NCBI GenBank assembly: GCA_910577665.1
Contig: CAJTOJ010000015.1
Location: forward strand, 1 to 64,000
Reading direction: 5' to 3'
DNA from: an uncultured Acetatifactor sp.
GTDB taxonomy: Bacteria > Bacillota > Clostridia > Lachnospirales > Lachnospiraceae
DNA: 64,000 nucleotides
The stretch's first letter is position 1, and every line of letters begins with the position of its first letter. Below the pieces are notes generated by a model. That model did no database searches, was not told the DNA's origin, and worked only from the letters and a program-made list of their open reading frames with translations. A program made the translations under genes and the position numbers. This document shows, in pieces, positions 14,678 to 23,300 of the stretch.

Positions 14678-16819
14678 TCACAGCCCCTTACATCCAAGCA
14701 CCATGCCTGTTCTGGCCTCCACTGTCACCTGGCCGTCCCCGTCTGGCATCACCGCCTTCCGGCAGTCTGTGCGGACACCATCTGCCAGGATCTCCCAGTG
14801 CGCCTGCTGCTCCCGTCTGGGCAGTGTGGCCTTCACAGGTTGTTCTGAAGCGTTATACACCACATAGAGCTCCTGCCAGGTCTCCCGGAAGCTTCCACCA
14901 CAGGCCTGTTTTCCTGGCTGAATCTCTCCTGCACCCTGCTCTTTTCGGAAGGAATCCTTCCCGTGCACGGGCCTGTTGTCCATCCAGTAAGCCACGGCAC
15001 CCTCCCCCAGTTCCCTGCACTCCAGGATTCTCCTCCAGGCTTCCGGGCTCTTGTCACATAACCCTGGCTGCCTTTTGCGCAGGCGGATCAGCCCCCGGTA
15101 ATATTCCACCAGATCGGAGAATTCCTGGGCCTGCTGCCATTTGAGCATATTAACCCTGGGACAGGAACGATAACTGTTCCCATCCCCCAGCTTGGTCCGG
15201 CCGAATTCCTCCCCAGCCTGTAAGAACAGATGCCCCTGGCAGGTAAAGTAGACCAGCGCCGCCAGTTTGTTGGACTCCATTACATCTTGATAGGCATATG
15301 TGAAATCTGCCCCGCTGCCGTGAAGGGTCATCACCAGCTTATCCCACAAGGTAAAATTGTCATGGGCGGACACATAGTTTACCACCTGGGCACAGCTTCT
15401 GGGACGGAAGGCCGGGGAAGCCATAGCTTCCTCCCCGCCTGCTGCCTCCGGGCCGGATTCCACGTCCGGACCGCACCAGCCTGTGACGGCTTTTAATATT
15501 TTTTTCTCCAGTCCTTTTCCACCATTGACAAAGCCAGGCTCTTCCTCATAAAATACATGCCCCTTGATGGCATCCCTGGTATCATCGGAGAACATGGCAA
15601 TCCCCTCATCCAGATAAGCCACATTTTCCTTCAGGGCTGCCCGGGTCCGTTTCTCCATGGGGGACTCCCCTGCCCGCCATGGCTCCCCGTAGAGCAGTTT
15701 CTCTCCCGCACCGAACTCCCGGTCCAGTTCCCTGCGGATACGATTCATCAGCTCCACTGTCAGAAGCCCCATCAAGTCGAACCGGAAACCGTCCACATGG
15801 TATTCTCTCGCCCAGTATAGCACGGAATGTACGATATAATTGTCCACCATCTGCCGTCCTACCGCAATGTCGCTGCCACAGGCAGAACCATTGGAGAGAT
15901 TGCCATCCGGATACCTGCGGCAGAAGTACCCAGGCGCCGTCCGCTCCAGCCAGGAGTCTGCCCGCAGGGTGTGGTTGTACACCACATCCATCACCACCCG
16001 TATCCCCGCACGGTGCAGGGCCTGGATCATCTCCTTGCACTCCCGGATCCGCACAGTGCCGTCATGTACATCGGTGGCATAAGAGCCTTCCGGCACGTTG
16101 TAATTCACCGGATCATACCCCCAGTTAAACTGTTCCTGTCCCCCTGCCTCATCCAGCCATCCATAGTCAAAAAAGGGCAGCAGGTGTACATGGGTGATTC
16201 CCAGCTTCTGCAGGTATGCCACACCTGTGGTGCCTTCTGCGTCCTTCTCTCCCGCATCCAGCCCTTGATGGCCTTCCTTTCCTGCCCGTTCCAGGGCACC
16301 TGCTTTTCCTGTAGCCTGCACGGTAAAAGCCTTATATTTTCCCCGGTAAGCCTCCGGAACCCCGCTGTCCGGGTCATAGGAAAAATCCTTGATGTGAAGC
16401 TCATAGATAATATTTTCCGCCTGTAGCGCCGGACTTTGGTCCTGGTCAAATCCCACAGGATCCGTGCGCCGCAGGTCCACCACCATGCTGCGGTACCCGT
16501 TACAGCCACAGCCCACCGCATAAGGGTCTGCCGTCCGGACTACCTCCCCTGCAGTCCAGACCAGGTATTCATAATACAAGCCATGAAGGTCTTCCTCCAC
16601 GTCAAGTTCCCAGACGCCCCTCTCTATCCGCACAGGCTCCAAAATCCGGCAGGGCGTCCCCGCACCATCCCCTTCCTGGTACAGACGCAGTTCTATCCTG
16701 TCGGCAAAAGGTGCCCACAGCTTGAAACAGGTATTCCTGCCATTGCAGGCCACCCCCAGATCCGACCCGTCATAGCAGAAATGCCTGTCAAACGCTTCCG
16801 TATACCGAAACCACTCCAT
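14678..16819 (-). CDS. pulA: type I pullulanase (GH13 alpha-1,6-debranching enzyme)
   Basis: This 713-residue protein has an N-terminal CBM48-like domain (about 1-130) and a GH13 barrel. The type I pullulanase motif appears as NWGYDP. GH13 conserved regions are present: MDVVYNHT (I), GFRFDLMGL with nucleophile Asp (II), LLYGEPW with the acid/base Glu (III) and VSAHDN (IV). No signal peptide is present, so it acts inside the cell on imported branched maltodextrin or on glycogen. An insertion around residues 180-205, rich in Gly/Glu/Ala, is unusual for the family and looks like a surface loop. I start at ATG 16819; a TTG 8 codons upstream is possible. It lies between the transporter and the amylo-1,6-glucosidase. 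Confidence 0.93.
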   Translation of the reverse strand: MEWFRYTEAFDRHFCYDGSDLGVACNGRNTCFKLWAPFADRIELRLYQEGDGAGTPCRILEPVRIERGVWELDVEEDLHGLYYEYLVWTAGEVVRTADPYAVGCGCNGYRSMVVDLRRTDPVGFDQDQSPALQAENIIYELHIKDFSYDPDSGVPEAYRGKYKAFTVQATGKAGALERAGKEGHQGLDAGEKDAEGTTGVAYLQKLGITHVHLLPFFDYGWLDEAGGQEQFNWGYDPVNYNVPEGSYATDVHDGTVRIRECKEMIQALHRAGIRVVMDVVYNHTLRADSWLERTAPGYFCRRYPDGNLSNGSACGSDIAVGRQMVDNYIVHSVLYWAREYHVDGFRFDLMGLLTVELMNRIRRELDREFGAGEKLLYGEPWRAGESPMEKRTRAALKENVAYLDEGIAMFSDDTRDAIKGHVFYEEEPGFVNGGKGLEKKILKAVTGWCGPDVESGPEAAGGEEAMASPAFRPRSCAQVVNYVSAHDNFTLWDKLVMTLHGSGADFTYAYQDVMESNKLAALVYFTCQGHLFLQAGEEFGRTKLGDGNSYRSCPRVNMLKWQQAQEFSDLVEYYRGLIRLRKRQPGLCDKSPEAWRRILECRELGEGAVAYWMDNRPVHGKDSFRKEQGAGEIQPGKQACGGSFRETWQELYVVYNASEQPVKATLPRREQQAHWEILADGVRTDCRKAVMPDGDGQVTVEARTGMVLGCKGL

Positions 16820-16909
16820 ATACCCCTTTCTCCCTTCCGCCAATTTATGCCAAATGGGAATTTTCCACTGTCACTGTAGCCAGAACACCCCCACATCCAC
16901 ATGGCAACA

Positions 16910-16946
16910 GGGGCTGCTGCCAAAAAGTCTCCCAGGCAACAGCCCC
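16910..16946 (-). other. long hairpin between malG and pulA
   Basis: GGGGCTGTTGCC pairs with GGCAGCAGCCCC (12 pairs, one G-T) around a 13-nt loop in the 198-bp gap after malG. No T run follows. It could be a processing or partial termination point that lowers expression of the enzymes relative to the transporter. Confidence 0.45.
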
Positions 16947-17017
16947 ATCCTTATCCGCTTTTTGTACCCTGTCCGTCACATCCCGGGACCAGAGGCATGG
17001 TACCTCCGTATCCCGCC

Positions 17018-17869
17018 TTAACCCTTGACGGCTCCCGACAGTCCTTCCACATAGCATCGCTGGGTCAGTACAAACAGGATGGCTATGGGAATGGAGATCA
17101 GGACACACCCTGCATAGAACTGGGTGTAAAAAGTCTCCACATACTCTTTCTCCAGCATGGTCCATAGTCCGATGGCAATGGTGTAATACTTGGTGTCATT
17201 CCCCATGATAACCTTGGCAAAAATGTAATCCACCCAAGGTCCCATGAATGTGGTAATCAGCGTGTATGTGATAATGGGTTTTGACATGGGAATCGTCACG
17301 TGGATAAAAGTATCCCACTTGGTGGCGCCGTCAATGTACGCCGCCTCATCTATGGTCTTGGGAATCGTGTCGAAGAATCCCTTGGCCATATAGAATCCCA
17401 GGCCTGCGCCACCGGAATACACCATCACCAGTGCCACCTGCTTCAGTACTCCCGTCTCCAGGAAGCCAAGACCCTTCAAGATATAGTATACGGCGATCAT
17501 GGACATAAAGCCAGGGAACATCCCCAGGATCAGTGCAATGTTCATGAAAGGCTTGCGCATCTTGAAGCGCAGACGGCTCATGCAGTAGGACACACAGAGC
17601 ACGAAAAACGCCGCTATGACGGTACTGAAGATTGCGATGACCAGTGTATTCATAAACCATCTGAAGAAGTCAATCTGGCTGGTGGGCCGAAACAGGTTGG
17701 CATAATTGTCCAGGGTAAACCCTTTCGGCCAGATATAACTCTTATAAGAGCCGCTCTCCTTCCTAAAGGATGTGAGCACTACATAAAATATGGGAAGCAC
17801 CCAGATAAAACTGAGTATGGCCAAAAGAGTATGGCATAATGTATTGGTAACAAATCTTTTTGCTCTCAT
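17018..17869 (-). CDS. malG: maltose/maltodextrin-type ABC transporter permease MalG
   Basis: This 283-residue inner-membrane permease has six predicted transmembrane segments. The cytoplasmic EAA loop, which docks the ATPase, reads EAAYIDGATKWDTFIHVTIP. The order malE-malF-malG, the size and the sequence fit the carbohydrate uptake-1 family. The start at ATG 17869 overlaps the malF stop by a single base (TAATG-type junction), so the two subunits are translationally coupled. No ATPase gene is present in the cluster; such systems often share a MsmK/UgpC-type ATPase encoded elsewhere. Confidence 0.92.
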   Translation of the reverse strand: MRAKRFVTNTLCHTLLAILSFIWVLPIFYVVLTSFRKESGSYKSYIWPKGFTLDNYANLFRPTSQIDFFRWFMNTLVIAIFSTVIAAFFVLCVSYCMSRLRFKMRKPFMNIALILGMFPGFMSMIAVYYILKGLGFLETGVLKQVALVMVYSGGAGLGFYMAKGFFDTIPKTIDEAAYIDGATKWDTFIHVTIPMSKPIITYTLITTFMGPWVDYIFAKVIMGNDTKYYTIAIGLWTMLEKEYVETFYTQFYAGCVLISIPIAILFVLTQRCYVEGLSGAVKG

Positions 17870-19269
17870 TATTGGAACGCCCCCTCATCTTTGTAGGAAC
17901 CGGTATGCCGGTAGGTCAACAGTGACAAAGTAGCCAGAATAATGAATACCAGGATACCGATGACAGCACCCAGGTTGTAATCTTTCTGGGTAATCGTCAG
18001 CCGGTACAGCCAGGTGACCAGCAGATCCGTCTTACCTGCGTAATAGTAATCCAAAGTATCCGGTCCTCCTCCGGACAGCAGAAAGATCACGTTAAAATTG
18101 TTAATATTGCCGGTGAAGGACGTGATCAGGTTCGGGGTCATCACAAACACAATATACGGCAGGGTAATCTTCCGGAAAATCACAGGAACGCTTGCCCCGT
18201 CAATCCTGGCCGCCTCATACAGGTCAGCGGGAATGTTCTGCAGGATGCCTGTGGTGGACAGCATGGTAAAGGGAATACCGATCCATAGGTTGATACAGAT
18301 AATGGTGATTTTGGCCAGAGTGGGATCCGTGAAAAACGGAATGGACTCCGTGGCGCCTATCACCCCGATATGGCGCAGCAGCACATTCACAGGACCATTG
18401 GCATTGAAGATCGTCCGCATACTCAGCAGGGACACAAACTGGGGAACTGCCACAGACAGCACAAACATGAATCTCCAGAACCCTTTGATCCTGGTGTCCT
18501 TGCGGTTGATCAGAAGGGCCAGCATGATGCCGAAAATGAAACAGCTGAAAGTGGCAAATATGGCCCAGATCAAGGTCCATCCCAGCACAGGCCAGAAGGT
18601 GGCTGCCAGCTTGCTGCCCTGTCCCAGCATGGTCTTGAAATTCTCAAATCCTACCCAGGAAAACAGGTTTCCAGGCGGCTGGTGCTCATGGTCATAGCTG
18701 GTGAAAGCGATCAGGATCATGAATACCAGCGGGATAATGGTGAATACCAGGATGCCCACAATGGGGAAAGCCAGCAGCATGGTATGTATATTCTCTTCCC
18801 GGACAGAACGCAGGTCGTCCCTAAACTTTGGAACCTCCATCCCTCTCTCTTTGCGCACCTGGGTACAATAAGCACTCTTTGCAGACATACATGCCACAAA
18901 AACGGCGGCCAGGGTCAAGGCAAAGGTAATCACGCCGTAGAGCAGAAACAGCATGGAATTGTCCCCTGTGGTGTATTCGTATATGCCCAGGGCTTCATTG
19001 TACACCTGCCCCTGTTCCCTGGTACCCAGAGTGGTGAAATTCACAATTGACTGGATCCCGAACGAAACCATGTAATAGAGATATGCAATTTCCGTTGCCA
19101 GGAAGACACCTCCCCTGACAAACTGCCTGTTCAGAAGATTGCCCAGGCCAAACACAAAAAGGGAACACTTTGTAACTGCATTTCCCTTTTTTACCGCCTC
19201 CAGGACACTGGCATCACTGGGTCTTGCGGAATCCATCTGCACTTTTTTCTTCTTGCTAAAAGCCCCCAT
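17869..19269 (-). CDS. malF: maltose/maltodextrin-type ABC transporter permease MalF
   Basis: This 466-residue permease is longer than typical sugar permeases (about 290), like MalF proteins that carry an N-terminal extension. Residues 1-45 are basic/cytoplasmic, then a hydrophobic pair of segments, a soluble stretch, and the conserved six-helix core. The EAA loop is EAARIDGASVPVIFRKITLP. Start ATG 19269 has AGGAGG 6 nt upstream; the ATG five codons earlier overlaps this site. It partners MalG, one base overlap. Upstream, a 7-bp GC-rich hairpin separates it from malE. Confidence 0.92.
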   Translation of the reverse strand: MGAFSKKKKVQMDSARPSDASVLEAVKKGNAVTKCSLFVFGLGNLLNRQFVRGGVFLATEIAYLYYMVSFGIQSIVNFTTLGTREQGQVYNEALGIYEYTTGDNSMLFLLYGVITFALTLAAVFVACMSAKSAYCTQVRKERGMEVPKFRDDLRSVREENIHTMLLAFPIVGILVFTIIPLVFMILIAFTSYDHEHQPPGNLFSWVGFENFKTMLGQGSKLAATFWPVLGWTLIWAIFATFSCFIFGIMLALLINRKDTRIKGFWRFMFVLSVAVPQFVSLLSMRTIFNANGPVNVLLRHIGVIGATESIPFFTDPTLAKITIICINLWIGIPFTMLSTTGILQNIPADLYEAARIDGASVPVIFRKITLPYIVFVMTPNLITSFTGNINNFNVIFLLSGGGPDTLDYYYAGKTDLLVTWLYRLTITQKDYNLGAVIGILVFIILATLSLLTYRHTGSYKDEGAFQ

Positions 19270-19300
19270 ATGAAACCTCCTCATATTATCCCATAAACCA

Positions 19301-19321
19301 GGGGAGCCGGGTCAGCTCCCC
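19301..19321 (-). other. intercistronic hairpin between malE and malF
   Basis: GGGGAGC pairs with GCTCCCC around a 7-nt loop, 22 nt past the malE stop. Position and strength match the pattern by which binding-protein messages are kept more abundant than permease messages (partial termination or 3' protection). Confidence 0.6.
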
Positions 19322-19342
19322 CGCCTTAGGAATCTGTTTCCT

Positions 19343-20629
19343 TTATTCAGCTGTCATGGCTTCCACAAAGGCATCCAGCTTCTCCTGCACATTGTCCTTG
19401 TTGAGCACACCACTTCTGATCTCAGTGGGAATGGCATTGGCGTAGGTCCAGTACCTGGTGGAGAACACGCTGTGGGAGGGCTGCATGACACTGGCCTCAT
19501 TGGACTCTTTGACGATCACTGCTGCCAGGGGATCATTGGTGACTGCATCACTGGCGCTGGCCGTCAGGTTGGTGGGAACCTGGGCGGATTTCTCATAGCG
19601 CAGCATCTGGTTGGCCTCATTGCCAAGGAAGGTTGCAAAAGCAACGGCAGGTGCCATGCTCTTGGAGTGCGCATTCACACCAATGCACTTGGAACCGTAG
19701 AATCCCATCATCTGGTAATCATTTCCATCGGGATTGAAGGTAGGAATGATGCCGATGCCCAGGTCATCCCCCAGGACCTTGGCGTAATTCTCATAATTCC
19801 AGGAACCGTCAAACCACACCCCCAGCCTGTGGTCCTCAATCAGCTCGCTGACAGCGATCTCCCCATCATAGGCGCATTTAGGGTTGTTAATCAAATCAAT
19901 CAGGTAGTTGGTCACGGCCACACCTGTGGCATTGTTCCAGTCCACACCTGCTGTCAGGTCATTTCCCTCCGGCCCAAACACGGTGAGACCGGCCCCGTAG
20001 TAATATGCGCCCAGCTTCCAGCCGCCTGCGGACTCAAAGTAGAAATTATACACATCATCGGCCGTCTCCTTGGCCATGATCTTCTCCAAGGATGTCACGT
20101 CACTCTCATCCATGATGGTCTTGTCATAAAACAGGAAAAAAGTATTATGGGTGAAAGGAATGGCATATGTGGCATCCCCCACCATGGCCGTTGCCCGGAC
20201 CGCCTCCGAGTTCGTGTCCTTCACCATAGCCTCCGCTGCGCCGCCAAGCTGTGCGATTGCTCCGGCATCCACCAGTTCGATCAGCTGGTCAGAGGAGAAC
20301 AGAAACACGTCAGCCGCAGCGTCCACATCCTTCAGAATCTCTGTCTTACAATTGTCTTCCCCCACAATCTCTGTGATCCAGGTAATATTCCACTCTGGAT
20401 GTTCTGCTGCAAATGCTGTCTGCTGCTCCTCCATAATCCCGGAATCTACCTGGTTCTGGGGGCACCATACCTTCAGTGCCACATCTGTCACCTCGCTGTT
20501 TTCTCCCGTGCTGCCACCAGGTGTACTGCTTCCTTCCCCACTGCCCTCATTGCCCTCATTGCCACATCCCGTGAATAAAGCCAGGGCCATAGCGGCTGTC
20601 AACACACTTGCCAATGCTTTTCTCTTCAT
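19343..20629 (-). CDS. malE: maltose/maltodextrin-type ABC transporter substrate-binding lipoprotein
   Basis: This is a 428-residue extracellular lipoprotein. The signal peptide ends in the lipobox LFTGC, with Cys22 lipidated. A Gly/Ser/Glu linker follows (about 23-50), then a two-lobed solute-binding domain of the MalE type: the start VALKVWCPQNQVD, the hinge region AIPFTHNTFFLFYDKTIM, and WFDGSWNYENY with aromatic sugar-stacking residues. It captures oligosaccharides for MalFG. Neighbouring debranching enzymes suggest alpha-1,4/1,6 glucans as substrate. The promoter is sigma-A type with an inverted repeat just downstream of the start site, so it is probably repressed by the divergent LacI-family protein. 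Confidence 0.92.
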   Translation of the reverse strand: MKRKALASVLTAAMALALFTGCGNEGNEGSGEGSSTPGGSTGENSEVTDVALKVWCPQNQVDSGIMEEQQTAFAAEHPEWNITWITEIVGEDNCKTEILKDVDAAADVFLFSSDQLIELVDAGAIAQLGGAAEAMVKDTNSEAVRATAMVGDATYAIPFTHNTFFLFYDKTIMDESDVTSLEKIMAKETADDVYNFYFESAGGWKLGAYYYGAGLTVFGPEGNDLTAGVDWNNATGVAVTNYLIDLINNPKCAYDGEIAVSELIEDHRLGVWFDGSWNYENYAKVLGDDLGIGIIPTFNPDGNDYQMMGFYGSKCIGVNAHSKSMAPAVAFATFLGNEANQMLRYEKSAQVPTNLTASASDAVTNDPLAAVIVKESNEASVMQPSHSVFSTRYWTYANAIPTEIRSGVLNKDNVQEKLDAFVEAMTAE

Positions 20630-20658
20630 AAATAAGTCTCCTCCTTACTTATATGGTT

Positions 20659-20674
20659 GCGAAACTTGTTTCGC
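20659..20674. promoter_or_regulatory. putative LacI-family operator overlapping the malE transcript start
   Basis: GCGAAAC-TT-GTTTCGC, two 7-bp arms, lies about 18 bp downstream of the malE -10. Binding here would block the promoter. The half-site GTTTCG recurs elsewhere in the same intergenic region. Confidence 0.65.
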
Positions 20675-20691
20675 TTATTAGCTTCTCCTTA

Positions 20692-20720
20692 AAATTAGCA
20701 CAAAACCACTTGTCAGTCAA
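20692..20720 (-). promoter_or_regulatory. sigma-A promoter of malE
   Basis: On the minus strand, -35 TTGACT (20715-20720), 17-bp spacer, -10 TAATTT (20692-20697). It drives malE-malF-malG and probably the downstream enzymes. Confidence 0.75.
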
Positions 20721-20809
20721 CCACTATTTTCGGTATATTTCTAGATGTTTCGCCTCATCCGTACTTCATTTTGTGCATTTTGTATGATTTTTCTGCATCC
20801 AGTTCCCCA

Positions 20810-20825
20810 ATAGTTTCGAAACTAT
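20810..20825. promoter_or_regulatory. perfect 16-bp palindrome, putative regulator operator
   Basis: ATAGTTTCGAAACTAT is a perfect palindrome with the LacI-family-like centre TTTCGAAA. It lies between the divergent malE and regulator promoters, about 90 bp upstream of the malE -35, which suggests looping or cooperative binding. Confidence 0.65.
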
Positions 20826-20978
20826 CATAGGATAGATTTTCGGAACCACCTTGCGGATTTCCAGGGAAATATCCGTCTTTTTCCTGTTCCAGGACAGTCT
20901 ATCCTAATAAATGTTTAGTAGCAGGTCCTTCCAGAACGGTTTTCCCCTTCTATTTCCATATACGGGATAACGTTTTCA

Positions 20979-21015
20979 TTGTCAAAAGTCACGAAATATA
21001 TTATACTTGTTTCGT
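20979..21015 (+). promoter_or_regulatory. promoter of the LacI-family gene with flanking half-sites
   Basis: The -35 TTGTCA (20979-20984), 17-bp spacer and -10 TATACT (21002-21007) are close to consensus. ACGAAA (20991-20996) and TTTCGT (21010-21015) form an inverted pair straddling the -10, matching the half-sites near malE. Autoregulation is inferred. Confidence 0.68.
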
Positions 21016-21142
21016 AACTCAATCTTCCATCCACGTATTCGGATCTAATCCACATGAGAGAGGCGCCTGTGGGAAGAAGCATAGGCAACTTTTTTCCTTC
21101 ATTGTTTGTGCCGCTTCAGCGCACACGGAGGTACAAATAAAT

Positions 21143-22138
21143 ATGGCTACCATATCAGATATTGCCACAAAACTGGGAATCTCAAAGAGTACTGTGTCCA
21201 AAGCCTTGAACAATGCTACCGATGTGAGTGCTTCCATGCGGCAGCGGGTATTGGAAACTGCGGCTCAGATGGGATATATGGGACGGAGATTGTCCCGGAC
21301 AGGAAAAAAACTCTGCATCCTGATTGCAAATATGGATTATGAAACGCCAAACCAGTTTGGCCATGACATTGTATTGGGATTCCGGCAGATGGCTGAGGCA
21401 GAAGGGTGGACAGTGGAAGTCGTCCCCATGGACAAAGAATTTCAGAAACTGACCCCCTATGGGGTATTTATGCTGGATCACGGCTACCAGGCCGCCTATG
21501 TACTTGGCTTCTCCCTGCTGGATCCCTGGATGGTGGATTTCAAGACCTCCCAGATCCCCACAGTGTTGTATGACAATTATATCAAGAGCAATCCCTATAT
21601 GGCTTCTGTGGGCTGTGACAGCCAGGAAGGCTTTGATCTGGCTGTGAAGCACCTGGTGGGCCTGGGCCACAAAAAGATCGGGCTGATCTCCGGCCCCCTG
21701 GACTCCTATATCCTGCGGGCCAGGTACAATGCCTACCTGCATGCCATGGAAAAATATGGCCTGGAAATAGGCCAGGATTACATCGGTATGGGCTATTATG
21801 TGGCAGAATCCACCAGAACCTATATTCCCAGACTGCTGGAACAGGGAATTACTGCCATCCTCTTCTCCCATGATATCCGGGCCATCTCCGCCATAACAGA
21901 GTGCAGTGACCGCGGGATCCAGATTCCCAGGGATCTAAGTCTCATTGGCTTTGATGACCTTCCCATGACAGCTTACACCGAGCCGCCACTGACCACCATC
22001 CGACAGGACCGGATCGCCCTGGGCGGATGCGGGTACTATGCCATAAGCTGCCTGTTAAGCGGACTTCCCATCGGCTCCATCCTCCTGCGTGCGCCCTTGA
22101 TCGTGCGGGGTTCCACAGGCCCGGCGCCGGGTGCATAA
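21143..22138 (+). CDS. LacI/GalR family transcriptional regulator (likely maltodextrin regulator)
   Basis: This 331-residue protein has an N-terminal helix-turn-helix with the family pattern MATISDIATKLGISKSTVSK followed by ALNNATDVSASMRQRV and a hinge helix. The rest is a periplasmic-binding-protein-like effector domain, including the LSLIGFDDLPMTAYTEPPLT segment typical of the family. It is divergent from malE, so it probably represses the transporter and debranching genes until an oligosaccharide is bound. The ribosome site GGAGGT follows a small hairpin (TGTGC/GCACA, 21107-21125). Three GTTTCG-based inverted repeats between the two promoters are the probable operators. Confidence 0.9.
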   Translation: MATISDIATKLGISKSTVSKALNNATDVSASMRQRVLETAAQMGYMGRRLSRTGKKLCILIANMDYETPNQFGHDIVLGFRQMAEAEGWTVEVVPMDKEFQKLTPYGVFMLDHGYQAAYVLGFSLLDPWMVDFKTSQIPTVLYDNYIKSNPYMASVGCDSQEGFDLAVKHLVGLGHKKIGLISGPLDSYILRARYNAYLHAMEKYGLEIGQDYIGMGYYVAESTRTYIPRLLEQGITAILFSHDIRAISAITECSDRGIQIPRDLSLIGFDDLPMTAYTEPPLTTIRQDRIALGGCGYYAISCLLSGLPIGSILLRAPLIVRGSTGPAPGA

Positions 22139-22250
22139 ATCCTGGCGCATCTGCCACCGGCCATACCTCTATGTCACCCAGGCATAAGATGCAGGAAACA
22201 TTAAAGACCAGATCTTCCATTCAGAAAGGCCTGAACGCCAGGCCCGGACA

Positions 22251-22781
22251 TCAGCCTGTATATGTGTCGTACAGCGATATCACATTTTCTTTGGCATCAT
22301 ATAAAATGATCTCTTCGCATCCAACCGGCAGTACCACCACAAAAGGTTTTCCGGGATCCACCTGGATGGTCTCCTGCTTGTCCCCTGGATTGTCCACCAC
22401 GATCTTGCACACATGATCCTGATTCAGGGACAGAAGGGCAATCCCTTTGTCCTCATACACGATTCCCTTCACACTTTCCCCCATGTAGGCATCCCTGCCG
22501 CCCTGGCGGAAAAAGTAACCAAAGGACAGCCCTTCATGGGTGAGATAGATAGAATAGGTGCAGTCCTCTTTGTCCGGGTCATAGAACAACATAGCGCATA
22601 GATCCTCGTTCTTCGCCTGGACTACCTGCCAGTCCTCCTCAATGTGCTGTTGTCTCCTGGCATCCTGTTCCAGCTTATCCCCGGATACCCCAAAGATACC
22701 TGCCTTCCACACAATCAGAAAGGCCAGCAGGATGATGATGGGGATACTTCCAAATACCAGTATTTTCTCTGCTGCTTTCAT
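22251..22781 (-). CDS. membrane-anchored protein of unknown function
   Basis: This 176-residue protein has one N-terminal hydrophobic segment (residues about 7-27, followed by GVSGDK) that would anchor it in the membrane with the rest outside, or act as an uncleaved signal. The outer part has no motif I recognise; it alternates hydrophobic and charged residues in a way that suggests a beta-rich domain (IVYEDKGIALLSLNQDHVCK, PFVVVLPVGCEEIILYDA). The last 15 residues repeat the ENVISLYDTYTG style seen in some lipoprotein-like Lachnospiraceae proteins. It converges with the LacI-family gene and has no obvious partner. Confidence 0.72.
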   Translation of the reverse strand: MKAAEKILVFGSIPIIILLAFLIVWKAGIFGVSGDKLEQDARRQQHIEEDWQVVQAKNEDLCAMLFYDPDKEDCTYSIYLTHEGLSFGYFFRQGGRDAYMGESVKGIVYEDKGIALLSLNQDHVCKIVVDNPGDKQETIQVDPGKPFVVVLPVGCEEIILYDAKENVISLYDTYTG

Positions 22782-22990
22782 GTTTCTCTTTCCTCTCTTT
22801 CTCTGCTGCTTACGGACTTACTTCCATCTTGGCCGCCCGGGAAAAATGTCATAAAGAGTATAGCAAAAACCGTTGCCTGTTGCAATCTTGCGTCTGAATA
22901 TTAAGAAATTCCTAACTATTTATGCCCTTTTTCTGTCTGGTTTATGCTGTTTTAGTCTGTTGGTCTGCCAGGCTGCGACAAATTTCACGC

Positions 22991-23101
22991 GTTACTGTGC
23001 ACGGCTACGCAGTAACAGCAACGTGATGCATGTGCAGTCTCGGGTTTATCACGCAAAGAACGCGTGAAAACTCCTGACGGCAGTATCGAGTGAACAGTAA
23101 C
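22991..23101 (+). repeat. dispersed structured element, copy A
   Basis: This 111-bp unit begins GTTACTGTGCAC and ends CGAGTGAACAGTAAC, so the ends can pair. An internal hairpin TCACGC/GCGTGA (23049-23054 with 23062-23067) has a 7-nt loop. The 5' arm GTTACTG can alternatively pair with an internal CAGTAAC (23010-23016). Its right end lies 37 bp before the queT -35. Copies B and C are at 35790-35923 and 62662-62770. Confidence 0.85.
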
Positions 23102-23138
23102 TTTCACGCCGGAGGCCAACGGCTACGCCGGAAAAAGC

Positions 23139-23166
23139 TTGACATTTCTGCCCACCCACGTATAAT
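23139..23166 (+). promoter_or_regulatory. consensus sigma-A promoter of queT
   Basis: TTGACA (23139-23144), 16-bp spacer, TATAAT (23161-23166): both hexamers match consensus exactly. Transcription would start near 23173, giving a leader of about 128 nt before queT. Confidence 0.88.
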
Positions 23167-23171
23167 AAATT

Positions 23172-23295
23172 TCTGGGAAAGCCAGACAGGCCATGGTCCG
23201 GCTTCCCAAAACCAATCCCCGGTGAGTTCGAAACCATCCTCACCCAACCGTCCTGGCACTGTCAGGGGCGGCCAAAAAACAAAACTAAGGAGACA
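23172..23295 (+). promoter_or_regulatory. structured leader of queT, possible preQ1-type riboswitch
   Basis: The leader folds into TGGGAA(A)GCC with GGCTTCCCA (23174-23208), GGTGAG with CTCACC (23221-23244), and CCCC (23217-23220) with GGGG (23265-23268), alternatively CCTG with CAGG (23252-23266). It ends in an A-rich CCAAAAAACAAAACTAAGGAG-like tract joined to the ribosome site. Family knowledge: queT genes are commonly controlled by preQ1 riboswitches, which use an A-rich 3' tail next to the Shine-Dalgarno sequence. I cannot assign a preQ1 class from sequence alone. Confidence 0.5.
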
Positions 23296-23300
23296 ATTAC

